NCBI GenBank assembly: GCA_964432155.1
Contig: CAYSMF010000015.1
Coordinates: 1 to 51,080, forward strand
Direction: 5' to 3'
Length of the DNA: 51,080 nucleotides
Source of the DNA: UBA10438 sp964432155
GTDB lineage: Bacteria > Bacteroidota > Ignavibacteria > Kapaibacteriales > Kapaibacteriaceae
Numbering within the stretch: the stretch's first letter is position 1; every line of letters begins with the position of its first letter. The position numbers were made by a program, and so were the translations under genes. The notes beneath the pieces are model-generated. The model was not told where the DNA came from. It ran no database searches and worked only from the letters and a program-made list of their open reading frames with translations. Shown piece after piece: positions 9,546 to 18,529 of this stretch.

Positions 9546-9598
9546 ACCTAGTTCATGTTCCGAGCAAAGTGTTGAAATACGAGACTGACTGAAACACG

Positions 9599-10279
9599 TC
9601 AACCGACGTGGAGTTCCACATGTGCAACATTTCCAAGTGAGCCAACCACCGTATCACCCGAACGGATTGGTCCTACACCGGCAGGTGTGCCTGTGAAGAT
9701 GGCATCACCACGACGGAGTGTGAATACGCTTGCGAGGTAGGTGATCAGCATTGGGATCGATCGTTCCATCGCTGCAGTTGATCCATGTTGGCGCTGAACA
9801 CCATTAACAGTGCAGCGCAGATCCCATGGTCCCATCGGCGAACCATTGCATGGAATGATCGCACTTACGGGTGCCGAACCGAACCATGATTTTGCCACTG
9901 CCCACGGATGTCCATCGGCTTTGGCCCGTTGTTGCACGTCACGCGCGGTGAGATCGAGTCCGACGCCTACGCCTGCAACGGCTGACCACGCTGTGTCGTG
10001 AGTGCACTCGTGAAGATCACTTCCCATCACGATCACACATTCAACTTCGTGATGCACATCTGATGTCCATTCCGGAAGCACAAGCGTGCTACCCGACGGA
10101 AGGTATGCTGCAGGTGGTTTGATGAAGACGATTGGGTCTGTTGGAACTGAGGCCTTCATCTCTGCGGCATGGTCGGCATAGTTGCGTCCAATGCAATACA
10201 GCGTGCCCACAGGCATCGTTTGTCCGTCGGTGAACTGCCACTCGTGATGGGGCATAGCATGCTGCTGCGAAGATGTCAT
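9599..10279 (-). CDS. Fumarylacetoacetate hydrolase-family protein (acylpyruvase-like)
   Basis: This 226-residue FAH-fold protein has the length and order of FAHD1-type acylpyruvases or oxaloacetate decarboxylases. These enzymes are metal-dependent and split C-C bonds of acyl pyruvates. Visible features are 'LYCIGRNYADHAAEM', 'PIVFIKPPAAYLPSG', the metal-binding glutamates in 'HHEVECVIVMG' and the aspartate in 'GLDLTARDVQQRAK', and 'AIFTGTPAGVGPIRSGD' near the end. Its ATG overlaps the PBP1A stop by four bases (ATGA at 10276-10279), so translation is probably coupled. With kmo downstream, a role in breaking down aromatic ring-cleavage products is possible, but family members act on many substrates and the true one is unknown. 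Confidence 0.85.
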   Translation of the reverse strand: MTSSQQHAMPHHEWQFTDGQTMPVGTLYCIGRNYADHAAEMKASVPTDPIVFIKPPAAYLPSGSTLVLPEWTSDVHHEVECVIVMGSDLHECTHDTAWSAVAGVGVGLDLTARDVQQRAKADGHPWAVAKSWFGSAPVSAIIPCNGSPMGPWDLRCTVNGVQRQHGSTAAMERSIPMLITYLASVFTLRRGDAIFTGTPAGVGPIRSGDTVVGSLGNVAHVELHVG

Positions 10280-12426
10280 CGGATAGTGTCCTGTGCTTCG
10301 TCGAGAATTTGGTCCGATGGCGGATTGCGCATCATCTCCACACTAACGGTGTCGGTTGAATCGCGTGCGACGGTAAACGACATGCGACGCCATGGCACGC
10401 TTGGATCAGCATACACGCGCTGCATCAGTCGACCGAACACTGGAGCTGCTGCGCGTCCACCCTGACCGTAGTCACCTGTGAATTGAATGCGACGGTCGTC
10501 GAAGCCAACCCACACACCGCATGCTAACTCTGGCGTGAGGCCAACAAACCACGCATCAGCGAAATCATTCGTTGTACCAGTCTTGCCGGCTGCAGGCCCC
10601 TTGTAGAATCGTCGAATACTTGATGCCGTACCGCCATCAACAACTCCTTGCATCATCGACAGCATTTGCTTCGCTACCGAATCAGGCACAGCATCGATGG
10701 CTTGCGCCGGCATACGGGCTTGATAGAGCACGTTGCCCATACGATCCTCAATGCGAGTGATGTACGTTGGCGTGACATGTACACCCTCGTTGCCGAATGC
10801 TGCGTAGGCCGACGTGATTTCGAGCGGCGATAGCTCCGACGTGCCGAGACACAACGCAGGAACAGCGACCATTGGCGAGGTGATACCGAGATCGCGACAC
10901 AGCGTAATCACGTCGCTTGGTGTTGTGTGCTCAGTGATGAGTCGTGCAGCAACGGAGTTCGTCGAGAATTTCAGTGCTGTGCGCAGTGGCATCGGACCAC
11001 CGGTCTTGCTTGATCCACGTGGTGCCCATAATGTGCCGTCTGCCAGCATCTTACTGAACGGACCGCTTTCGATTTTCGAATCCGGTGTAAGACCCCGCTG
11101 CAGCGCACTTGCGTACACAAACGGCTTGAACGACGAACCAGGCTGACGTCGGATCTGTGATGCATGGTTGAGCGAGTATCGCGCAGCGGTATTGAGCCTC
11201 ATGCTTTGTGGCGACGCGCCAACCATGCCGAGGATGCCCCCTGTACGAACATCGATGACCACAACCCCTGTTTGGATTGTTGTGACATCGCGCTTCACAC
11301 TATCGACGAACGAACGATTGCGCTTGAGACGACGCAGAAGATCTTCGCGTTCGGATGGAGAAGCAGCGATGTAATCACTGCGCTTCGAAGCAGCTCGTCG
11401 AATCATCGCATCGAGCAGCTCTGATCGCGACTTCCACGACCATGATGACTCAAAGGTGCGTTGGTATTGCGAGAGATGCTCATCAACGGCTTCGTTCGCG
11501 TATCGTTGAATACGTGAGTCGAGCGTCGTGTAGATCACCAGACCATCGCGATAGAGATCGTGGCCTTTCAACTTGTCGGCTAACTCGCCATCACGACCAA
11601 GCAGCTGACGAATCGTCTCCACGAAGTGTGGGGCGATACCACGTCGCACTTCGGCAAGCGCAGGTTTGACAAGGGGCTCTGCAAGCGACCGTGCAAGCAC
11701 ATCATCGGTGATGTACCCTTCGTCGTGCATCATTCCCAAAATCAAGTTGCGACGGGAGATCCCTGCTGAGTCGTCTTGTCCGAACTTCTCTGGTGCCTTG
11801 AACAATCCAACAAGGTAGGCGCTCTCGGCGACCGTAAGCTTCATCGGTTCTTTGTTGAAGTACACCTGTGAAGCCACGCGAATACCATACGCTCCTCGAC
11901 CGTAGTACACCGTGTTCGAATACATCTCGAGGATTTCGTTCTTGGTATACGTGCGTTCGATCTGGAACGCCGTCCACGCCTCGCGCACCTTACGAGCCAT
12001 TGTCTGCTCGCGAGAGAAGTACAGGTTACGAGCAAGCTGTTGCGTAATCGTTGACGCGCCTTCTTTCGTGCGAAGCGAGAGAACATTTTTCACTGCTGCC
12101 TTCACGATGCGGACAGCGTGCACGCCCCAGTGATTGTAGAACTCGCGGTCCTCGGTGGCAATCAGCGCATGAACGAACGACTGTGGGATCGAGTCGAACG
12201 GTGTATACGTCCGTCGCGTCGTGGCAAAGTGTTCCAACAGCACACCGTCGGAGCTGTACACCTGCGTAGCAAGATCCTGGCGCGGGTCTTCGAGCTGATC
12301 AAGCGTTGGAAGTCCATCACTCAGGACGTATGCGACGAACGTGATTGCTGCGACAACGAAGATGCCGATCACCCATAACGCGATCTTGGTGGTGCGAAGA
12401 GGATCGATGTTCCAGCGTGGGGCCAC
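10276..12426 (-). CDS. Bifunctional penicillin-binding protein 1A
   Basis: This class A PBP of 716 residues polymerises glycan strands and cross-links their peptides at the inner membrane. One transmembrane anchor lies at ~14-35. The GT51 transglycosylase domain shows catalytic Glu92 in 'ATEDREFYNHWG' and 'GASTITQQLARN' at ~123-134. The transpeptidase domain has SxxK at Ser431-Lys434 ('PGSSFKPF'), SxN at 488-490 and KTGT at 615-618, all intact. About 85 residues (~305-390) between the two domains are charged and helical, roughly where other PBPs have linker inserts. It sits 24 bp after aat and overlaps the FAH-family gene, so it is in the middle of the trmB-to-kmo run. Confidence 0.94.
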   Translation of the reverse strand: MAPRWNIDPLRTTKIALWVIGIFVVAAITFVAYVLSDGLPTLDQLEDPRQDLATQVYSSDGVLLEHFATTRRTYTPFDSIPQSFVHALIATEDREFYNHWGVHAVRIVKAAVKNVLSLRTKEGASTITQQLARNLYFSREQTMARKVREAWTAFQIERTYTKNEILEMYSNTVYYGRGAYGIRVASQVYFNKEPMKLTVAESAYLVGLFKAPEKFGQDDSAGISRRNLILGMMHDEGYITDDVLARSLAEPLVKPALAEVRRGIAPHFVETIRQLLGRDGELADKLKGHDLYRDGLVIYTTLDSRIQRYANEAVDEHLSQYQRTFESSWSWKSRSELLDAMIRRAASKRSDYIAASPSEREDLLRRLKRNRSFVDSVKRDVTTIQTGVVVIDVRTGGILGMVGASPQSMRLNTAARYSLNHASQIRRQPGSSFKPFVYASALQRGLTPDSKIESGPFSKMLADGTLWAPRGSSKTGGPMPLRTALKFSTNSVAARLITEHTTPSDVITLCRDLGITSPMVAVPALCLGTSELSPLEITSAYAAFGNEGVHVTPTYITRIEDRMGNVLYQARMPAQAIDAVPDSVAKQMLSMMQGVVDGGTASSIRRFYKGPAAGKTGTTNDFADAWFVGLTPELACGVWVGFDDRRIQFTGDYGQGGRAAAPVFGRLMQRVYADPSVPWRRMSFTVARDSTDTVSVEMMRNPPSDQILDEAQDTIR

Positions 12427-12450
12427 GGCAGCAATGCAGAGAGTGATCGA

Positions 12451-13038
12451 TTACACGAACGACGTTGCATCGTCGATGCATGATTGCAACAATTGCTGAT
12501 AAGTGATGTCAGGAATCTCCACGGCACCCAACGACGCTGTAAAGTCATTGATGTACTGTGTGTCGAGAAGACTGAACCCGCGCTCGTGCAATCGTTGAAC
12601 AAGCGCTACAAAGCTAACCTTTGATGCATCGTTCATGCGCGAGAACATTGATTCGCCGAAGAACGCTCCACCAATAGCCACGCCATAGAGTCCACCCACG
12701 AGCTCACCCTGATACCACGACTCTACGCTGTGGGCGAAGCCCAGATGATGCAGTTCGGTATACGCATCGATCACCGCGGGGGTAATCCAGCAGTCAGGTC
12801 GGTCGGCACACGCCGTGATCACGTCGTCAAATCGCGTATTGACTGTGACAGTGTAGAGCCCCTTACGCAATGTTGCGCGGAGGGACGACGAGATGCGCAC
12901 ACCATTGAGGGGGATAATCGCACGGGGATCAGGTCGGTGCCAGTGGATGTCGCCCGTCTCCGGATCGCCCATCGGGAAAAAGCCATTCCGATACCCAATG
13001 ATCAGGAGGTCAGGTACCAGGATGTTCAGGGAGCTCAT
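12451..13038 (-). CDS. aat: Leucyl/phenylalanyl-tRNA-protein transferase
   Basis: Aat attaches Leu or Phe to the N terminus of proteins starting with Lys or Arg, marking them for ClpS/ClpAP degradation. This 195-residue protein has the family core: 'GYRNGFFPMG' near the start, 'WHRPDPRAIIPL', 'CWITPAVIDAYTELHHLGFAHSVE', here given only as its ends CWIT and HSVE, 'GGLYGVAIGGAFFGESMF' and 'LLDTQYINDFTASLGAV' near the end. Start ATG 13038 overlaps the 3' end of trmB by 29 bases; longer starts would add unrelated sequence and read deeper into trmB. Genes of this family are somewhat shorter outside Proteobacteria, as here. Confidence 0.92.
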   Translation of the reverse strand: MSSLNILVPDLLIIGYRNGFFPMGDPETGDIHWHRPDPRAIIPLNGVRISSSLRATLRKGLYTVTVNTRFDDVITACADRPDCWITPAVIDAYTELHHLGFAHSVESWYQGELVGGLYGVAIGGAFFGESMFSRMNDASKVSFVALVQRLHERGFSLLDTQYINDFTASLGAVEIPDITYQQLLQSCIDDATSFV

Positions 13039-13735
13039 CGATCCGTTGGGCGTAATAGGTGACGTAGGGGATACCCTTTGCATCGCAGAACATTTGCTGG
13101 TCTGTAGCGAACGGGAAAGGCCATGGCGTTGCTTCATCGCATTCGTGAAGCGTGAAGTACTTCGAGGCTAACAGAACCTCCCGCTGATAGGCGTCGACAT
13201 CTTCACGGTCGGTAGCCAACCACAGCCTGCCTCCTGGCACGAGCACGCGGTGGAGCATGCCGAGGAACTCCTCAGTAAATGCCCGGCGCTTGTGGTGTCG
13301 TTTTTTCGGCCATGGATCCGGGAAGAGATAGACTGCATATTTCACGGACGAGGCCGGGATCCAATCGAGTCCGTTGGCAATGGAGTACCACTCCGCGTGA
13401 GCATTCCCGATATGCTCACCCTTGATGACCCCTGAAATCCACTCTGTGAGGATTTGGCGCACCTCCAGGCCCAGAATATTGAGTTCTGGGTGGGCCAACG
13501 CATGGCGCACGAGGAACGCCCCGCGACCGCACCCAACGTCTAAGGCGTCAGCCAAACGGCCATTGGCGAACCAGGAAGCCCAGTCGCCCTCGGTCCGAAC
13601 TGGCGGATACCAGGACGGCAGGATGTGGTGTTGGGAGGCCGGCAGGTAGGCCTGGGAGTTCACATGATGGCGAACCCGGGGCATAGGGTATGCCGCCCAA
13701 TTTATCTCGGGACTATCGGCGATGCGTCGATCCAT
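13010..13735 (-). CDS. trmB: tRNA (guanine-N7-)-methyltransferase
   Basis: TrmB uses S-adenosylmethionine to make m7G46 in the tRNA variable loop. The 241-residue sequence shows the SAM-binding 'ALDVGCGRGAFLVRHAL' (~64-80), 'NILGLEVR' and the diagnostic 'YLFPDPWPKKRHHKRR' segment (~135-150), then 'VLVPGGRLWLATD'. Residues 1-60 are less conserved. It is the first gene of the minus-strand run trmB-aat-PBP1A-FAH-kmo and is divergent from secD across 100 bp. A TAnnTTTG-like box ends only 7 bp before the ATG, so the message could have almost no leader. The 3' end overlaps aat by 29 bp. Confidence 0.93.
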   Translation of the reverse strand: MDRRIADSPEINWAAYPMPRVRHHVNSQAYLPASQHHILPSWYPPVRTEGDWASWFANGRLADALDVGCGRGAFLVRHALAHPELNILGLEVRQILTEWISGVIKGEHIGNAHAEWYSIANGLDWIPASSVKYAVYLFPDPWPKKRHHKRRAFTEEFLGMLHRVLVPGGRLWLATDREDVDAYQREVLLASKYFTLHECDEATPWPFPFATDQQMFCDAKGIPYVTYYAQRIDELPEHPGT

Positions 13736-13742
13736 AGTTCTG

Positions 13743-13750
13743 CAAATGTA
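13743..13750 (-). promoter_or_regulatory. Candidate -7 box (TACATTTG) for trmB
   Basis: Read on the minus strand, TACATTTG matches the TAnnTTTG consensus and ends 7 bp before the trmB ATG. If used, the transcript would be nearly leaderless. On the plus strand, a one-mismatch box (TATATTCG, 13759-13766) could serve secD. Confidence 0.3.
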
Positions 13751-13835
13751 CCATTCCGTATATTCGCCGTCTTCCTTGCCTTCACAATAGAGTGGCAGGG
13801 GAGTCCCATGCCGATAGAGTTAGAACGGAGGACGC

Positions 13836-15899
13836 TTGAGTTCGAAGACGTGGAGCAAATGGCTGCTCATCTTGTTGCCCATCGTAGCGGGTGCTTACCT
13901 GCTTTGGCCAACGTACAATTATTACCGCATGAACCAGGAGCGCGAGAGCCTGTTGGGCGACTCAGCAGCGCTCGAAAGCTGGGATCTCGCCAACGGTGAG
14001 GACTTCGCCAAAGCACGCAATGCGCGTCTGAAGCTTGGTCTTGACCTCCGCGGCGGTATGTACGTGACTCTTGAGGTGGACATCCTCAAGCTGATCGAAG
14101 AGTCTGCCGACCCGTTGAGCGTCGACGAGGACTTTACAAGCATCCTCGAGAAGACGCGCAAGGAAACGGACAACACAGACCTCGACGTTCTCGATACGTA
14201 CCTGACCAACTTCCGCGCCTCTGGCAAGTCGCTCCTGCAGTACTTCCCGCTGAGCAGCTCGGACGAAGCAAAGGGTGGCGATCCGGAAAAGGCCATCGAA
14301 GAGAAGCTGCGTAACGACGCAGCCGGTGCTGTTGATCAAGCGATGGAGGTTATCCGTCAGCGTATCAACAAGTACGACCTCTCGGAAGTCAACATCCAGA
14401 AGCAGGGCGCACGTCGTATCGTGATCGAGCTTCCGGACGTCAAGGACGAGAAGGAAATCCGCTCGCTGATTCAGACGACAGCTCGTCTTGAGTTCAAGCG
14501 CGTGATGATGAATCGCGATCTGATCCGTACGTTCTACGCGATCGATAACGTCCTGAAGGGCGTCGTTGCTGCTGAGCCGGCTGTTGACACAACAGCGAAG
14601 GATTCGACAGCGGTTGCGAAGGACTCTGCAGCGATTGCAAAGGCCGACACAGCCAAGAAGGACACTGCAGCAGCGAAGACAGACACCTCGAAGAAGAACG
14701 CAAATCCGTATGCTGGTTTGAGCGACGACGAAGTTGCTCGCCGTGTCAAGCGCGACTATCCGTTCACATACATGCTCACAGGCCTCTTCGCGCCAAGCGA
14801 AAAGGCATCGTTCCAGAACTTCGACCTCATCCTCAAGAAGGCTGAAGACTTCCCAGAGCAAGGCATCTATAACTTCGTCGTCAGCGGCACAATGCTTCAG
14901 CAATTCCTGAAGTACTTGGAGCGTCCAGACGTGAAGCGTGCGATGCCAGCCGACCTCGATATCGTGGTCGCTGCGCGTCCGGAAGGCACACCAGCCAAGG
15001 ATGGCACTCCAGAATTCTACAACGTCTACGGTGTTGTGCGCGAAGCCGACCTTACGGGTGACGTCGTGACAGAGGCATTCCCAAGCTTCGATCAGTCGAG
15101 CAACCAGCCAATGGTGCTCATGGAAATGACGAGCGAAGGTGGCGAGCGCTGGGCACAAATCACTGGTGCAAACATCGGTAAGCGCATTGCGATCATCCTC
15201 GACGGCCGTGTCTACTCAGCACCAACAGTGCAGAACAAGATCACTGGCGGATCGTCGCAGATCACAGGCGCAACAAGCCCAGAAGAAGCGAACCTTCTCG
15301 CAGTAGTCCTCAAGGCCGGTGCACTCAAGGCACCAGTGAAGATTATCGAAGAGCGCGTTGTTGGTCCATCGCTCGGTGAAGACTCGATTCGCCGCGGTGT
15401 GACAAGCTCGCTTCTCTCGTTTGCACTCATCGTGCTCTTTATGTTCATCTACTACATGTGGGGTGGTGGTCTTGCCGATATCGCCCTTATGATGAACGTG
15501 TTGCTCGTGATTGCTGGTCTCGCCGGTTTCGGTGGAACGCTCACGCTTCCTGGTATCGCCGGTATCATCCTCTCAACTGCGATGGCAGTCGACGCGAACA
15601 TCCTCATCTTCGAGCGTATGCGCGAAGAGCTCTATGCAGGGAAAACGCTCAAGGCAGCTATTGATCAAGGCTTCGAGAAGGCTTGGAGCGCGATTATTGA
15701 CTCGAACCTTACAAACATTCTCGCAACCATCCCGCTCCTGATCTGGGGCTCGGGTCCGGTTCGCGGTTTCGCTGTAACACTGCTTGTGGGTGCTGTTATT
15801 ACGCTCTTCACAGCTGTGGTTGTAACGCGCGCAATGTTCACGCTGATCGCAGCGAGCGGCGCGACAACTTTCAACATTGGACAGAAGAGGACGGCATAA
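13836..15899 (+). CDS. secD: Protein translocase subunit SecD
   Basis: SecD works with SecF and SecYEG, using the proton gradient to complete export across the inner membrane. The 687-residue protein has a first transmembrane helix at ~9-25, 'LGLDLRGGMYVTLEVD' at ~62-77 (the P1 base), and five more helices at ~521-680 including 'MAVDANILIFERMREEL'. Start is TTG 13836: GGAGG sits at 13827-13831, no in-frame ATG/GTG precedes the first helix, and the next ATG (13930) would remove that helix. A low-complexity insert of Ala, Lys, Asp and Thr lies at ~247-290, inside the periplasmic region. secF follows after one base. Confidence 0.94.
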   Translation: MSSKTWSKWLLILLPIVAGAYLLWPTYNYYRMNQERESLLGDSAALESWDLANGEDFAKARNARLKLGLDLRGGMYVTLEVDILKLIEESADPLSVDEDFTSILEKTRKETDNTDLDVLDTYLTNFRASGKSLLQYFPLSSSDEAKGGDPEKAIEEKLRNDAAGAVDQAMEVIRQRINKYDLSEVNIQKQGARRIVIELPDVKDEKEIRSLIQTTARLEFKRVMMNRDLIRTFYAIDNVLKGVVAAEPAVDTTAKDSTAVAKDSAAIAKADTAKKDTAAAKTDTSKKNANPYAGLSDDEVARRVKRDYPFTYMLTGLFAPSEKASFQNFDLILKKAEDFPEQGIYNFVVSGTMLQQFLKYLERPDVKRAMPADLDIVVAARPEGTPAKDGTPEFYNVYGVVREADLTGDVVTEAFPSFDQSSNQPMVLMEMTSEGGERWAQITGANIGKRIAIILDGRVYSAPTVQNKITGGSSQITGATSPEEANLLAVVLKAGALKAPVKIIEERVVGPSLGEDSIRRGVTSSLLSFALIVLFMFIYYMWGGGLADIALMMNVLLVIAGLAGFGGTLTLPGIAGIILSTAMAVDANILIFERMREELYAGKTLKAAIDQGFEKAWSAIIDSNLTNILATIPLLIWGSGPVRGFAVTLLVGAVITLFTAVVVTRAMFTLIAASGATTFNIGQKRTA

Positions 15900-15900
15900 C

Positions 15901-16845
15901 ATGGACCTGATTAAAAAGACCAACATCGACTTCGTATCGAATCGCGTTGCGATCTTCCGCGCGTCGGTGATCATTGCGCTGATCGGTCTCGCCGCTACGT
16001 TCCTTCCAGGCATGATCGATCTCGGTATCGACTTCACAGGTGGTACACAGATCACCGTGAAGTTTGCGAACCAATCAGCAAACGCTGATCAGGTGCGTGC
16101 TGCTGTCGGCGCAATCGGTTACGGTGGCGCAGAAATCAAGAGCTTCGGCACGACAGGTGAGTACCTGATTCGTATCAACGAAACAGGTCGCGCATCGGAA
16201 ATCTCTGCATCGATTGTTGCCGGACTTCAGAAGTCATTTGCGAATGATACAGTAACGCTGCTTGGCGCAGATAACGTTGATCCAAAGGTGTCGAGCGAGC
16301 TTGCCGTCGACTCGGCGCTGTCGCTCTTTCTCGCGACGATTATCATCCTGCTCTACGTTGCGTTCCGATTCCAATTTGCATACGGTCTCTCGGCGATCGT
16401 CGCGCTCGCGCACGACGTCGTATTGGCCTTTGTGATCTCGGTACTCTTCAATAAGACAGGACTGCTTAACCTCGAGCTGTCGATCAACTCGCTTGCTGCG
16501 TACCTCACAATTCTTGGCTACTCCATCAACGACAAGGTGGTGGTGTTCGACCGTATTCGTGAAAACCGCGAAAAGCACAAGGGCATGTCGCTTGTTGACC
16601 TCGTGAATCTGTCGCTGAACGAAACGCTGAGCCGTACACTCATCACGGGTATCTCGGTTCTTGCTGCTCTTCTCGTGATGGTGTTCCTCGGTGGCGATGT
16701 ACTTGAAGGCTTCGCCTTCACGATGTTCATCGGTATCGTTATCGGTACGTTCTCTTCGATCTACATCGCATCGGCATTCTTGATCTGGTACTCAGACCGC
16801 GTCCAGCACAAGAACGTCGGTGAACTGCACACGAAGAAGGCCTAA
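15901..16845 (+). CDS. secF: Protein translocase subunit SecF
   Basis: SecF is the partner of SecD in late-stage protein translocation. This 314-residue protein has a first membrane helix at ~18-40, 'GIDFTGGTQITVKF' at the start of the periplasmic domain, and a C-terminal bundle with 'LTILGYSINDKVVVFDRIRE', the family's diagnostic segment. ATG 15901 is preferred over 15877, which lies inside secD; a purine-rich AGAGGA is placed about 8 bases upstream. The gene starts one base after the secD stop and ends five bases before the STAS-domain gene, so the four genes secD-secF-STAS-purA are very likely one operon. Confidence 0.94.
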   Translation: MDLIKKTNIDFVSNRVAIFRASVIIALIGLAATFLPGMIDLGIDFTGGTQITVKFANQSANADQVRAAVGAIGYGGAEIKSFGTTGEYLIRINETGRASEISASIVAGLQKSFANDTVTLLGADNVDPKVSSELAVDSALSLFLATIIILLYVAFRFQFAYGLSAIVALAHDVVLAFVISVLFNKTGLLNLELSINSLAAYLTILGYSINDKVVVFDRIRENREKHKGMSLVDLVNLSLNETLSRTLITGISVLAALLVMVFLGGDVLEGFAFTMFIGIVIGTFSSIYIASAFLIWYSDRVQHKNVGELHTKKA

Positions 16846-16850
16846 CACAG

Positions 16851-17192
16851 GTGGGCACGTTCTCCATACGTCATGGCGAACCGGGATCTACGGTGATCGC
16901 GTTCGCTGAAGAAGTACTCGGAGGTTCGGAAGCCCTCGAACTCAGCTCTCTCATTCGCGAGGCATGTGCCGAACCATCGTCTCGCGTCGTGCTCGATCTC
17001 TCACGCGTTGTACGCATGAACTCGAGCGGACTCGGCATGCTGGTTGGCGCTCTTGCTACTGTGCGCAAGCATAACGCAAAGCTTGTTCTTGCAGCAGTGC
17101 CAGACCACGTAACCTCGCTCCTTACCATGACGCAATTGATCTCTGTCTTCGATCTTCGACCGACTGTTGATGAGGCGCTGCAAGCTTCATGA
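16851..17192 (+). CDS. STAS-domain anti-sigma factor antagonist-like protein
   Basis: This 113-residue single STAS domain belongs to the SpoIIAA/RsbV type. Such proteins bind and release anti-sigma or other partner-switch kinases depending on serine phosphorylation. The phosphorylation loop is 'RMNSSGLGML': Ser58 aligns with the SpoIIAA site, while Asn57 replaces the usual Asp. Start is GTG 16851, five bases after secF; the next ATG would delete the first strand. Its stop overlaps the purA start (ATGA, 17189-17192). No partner kinase or phosphatase gene is nearby, so its target is unknown. The fixed place between secF and purA suggests expression with housekeeping genes rather than stress induction, which is inference. 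Confidence 0.85.
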   Translation: MGTFSIRHGEPGSTVIAFAEEVLGGSEALELSSLIREACAEPSSRVVLDLSRVVRMNSSGLGMLVGALATVRKHNAKLVLAAVPDHVTSLLTMTQLISVFDLRPTVDEALQAS

Positions 17193-18457
17193 GCGTTCGC
17201 ATTATCGTTGGCGCCCAATGGGGCGATGAAGGAAAAGGCAAGATTGTCGACATGCTCTCCGAGCAGGCCGACATCGTCGCTCGGTATCAAGGTGGCGCAA
17301 ACGCTGGCCACACCATCGTGTTCAACGACACGAAGTACGTTCTGCACCTGATCCCTTCGGGTATTCTGCATCCTGGTACGCACTGCGTTATTGGCAATGG
17401 TGTCGTTATCGACCCAGTTGCACTGATGGAAGAGATTGCCATGCTCGAACGCATGGGTATCTCCATCGACGGACGTCTGCATATCTCGCACAAAGCGCAC
17501 CTGATCATGCCGTACCACAAGATGATGGATGCGGCTCGAGAACGTCAGGCAGGTTCTATCGGAACAACCGGTCGCGGTATTGGTCCAGCCTACAACGACA
17601 AGGCACTTCGCAGCGGTATTCGCATTGTCGATCTCCTCGATCGCGATGTGCTCGGCGAAAAGATCCGCACGAACCTCGCAGAAAAGAATCAGATCCTCCA
17701 TGCACTGTACGATGTTGAGCCACTTGATGTGGATGCAATGATCGAAGAGTACGTGGCATTCGACTCTCGCATCGATCCGTACATCACGGACACAACAGCA
17801 CTGCTCAACAATGCACTCAAGGAAGGCAAGCGCGTGCTTGCCGAAGGTGCGCAAGGGGCTCTGCTGGATCTTGATCACGGAACGTATCCGTTCGTCACAA
17901 GCTCGAACCCAACGTCGGGCGGAGCCTGTACCGGACTCGGTATTCCGCCAACATCGATCTCATCGGTGATGGGCGTTGTGAAAGCATACAGTACGCGCGT
18001 CGGCAATGGCCCATTCCCGACGGAACTCAATGATGCAACTGGCGAACTCCTTCGCTCGGAAGGACACGAGTTTGGCGCAACAACCGGCCGCTCACGTCGC
18101 TGCGGTTGGCTGGATATCCCTGCGCTGAAGTACTCGATCATGATCAACGGCATTTCCGAGATCGCCCTTACAAAGCTCGACGTCCTCGGTGTGTTCAGCG
18201 AGATCAAGATCTGCACGGGATACACCATCGATGGCGTTCCTGTGAAGAGCTTCCCAGCCGACGTAAAGACGCTCGACCGTATCTCGTGCGAGTACATGAC
18301 ACTTGAGGGCTGGAACTGTCAGCTCGATGGTATTTCGTCGTTCGCCGACCTGCCAAAGGCTGCTCAGACCTACGTCGAGACCATTGAGCGTCTGCTTGAG
18401 ACCCCGATCACGTGGGTTTCAACAAGCCCAGCGCGCGAAGACACGTTCCGCCGCTAA
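17189..18457 (+). CDS. purA: Adenylosuccinate synthetase
   Basis: PurA joins IMP and aspartate using GTP, the first committed step to AMP. The 422-residue protein shows 'VGAQWGDEGKGKIVD' with catalytic Asp13 and 'GANAGHTIVF' with His41, the same numbering as the E. coli enzyme. It also has 'GTTGRGIGPAYNDK' and 'TTGRSRRCGWLD' near 300. Length is normal. Its ATG overlaps the stop of the STAS gene by four bases, so the two are likely translationally coupled. Downstream, two small hairpins separate it from the large T9SS gene. Confidence 0.96.
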   Translation: MSVRIIVGAQWGDEGKGKIVDMLSEQADIVARYQGGANAGHTIVFNDTKYVLHLIPSGILHPGTHCVIGNGVVIDPVALMEEIAMLERMGISIDGRLHISHKAHLIMPYHKMMDAARERQAGSIGTTGRGIGPAYNDKALRSGIRIVDLLDRDVLGEKIRTNLAEKNQILHALYDVEPLDVDAMIEEYVAFDSRIDPYITDTTALLNNALKEGKRVLAEGAQGALLDLDHGTYPFVTSSNPTSGGACTGLGIPPTSISSVMGVVKAYSTRVGNGPFPTELNDATGELLRSEGHEFGATTGRSRRCGWLDIPALKYSIMINGISEIALTKLDVLGVFSEIKICTGYTIDGVPVKSFPADVKTLDRISCEYMTLEGWNCQLDGISSFADLPKAAQTYVETIERLLETPITWVSTSPAREDTFRR

Positions 18458-18489
18458 CGACAATTCGTCGGGTCATAACCTTTCTGCGA

Positions 18490-18529
18490 GGGTGTTTCAC
18501 CCCAATGCCATAGTTTTAGCGCTATGGTA
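18490..18529 (+). other. Two small hairpins between purA and T9SS gene
   Basis: First, GGGTG-TTT-CACCC at 18490-18502. Second, TGCCATAG (18506-18513) pairs with CTATGGTA (18522-18529) around an 8-base loop; its last base is the A of the following ATG. The first may be a weak purA terminator (no U-tract follows). The second could hide the start codon in RNA. Neither has been tested. Confidence 0.4.

Noticed and set aside
13962..15158. Long open frame on the minus strand inside secD (398 codons)
   Set aside because: It lies wholly opposite well-conserved SecD sequence, is rich in Cys/His/Arg and resembles no family; it is a shadow of biased codon use.
16871..17878. 335-codon minus frame opposite the STAS gene and purA
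   Set aside because: It crosses two confirmed genes and has no family resemblance or start signal.
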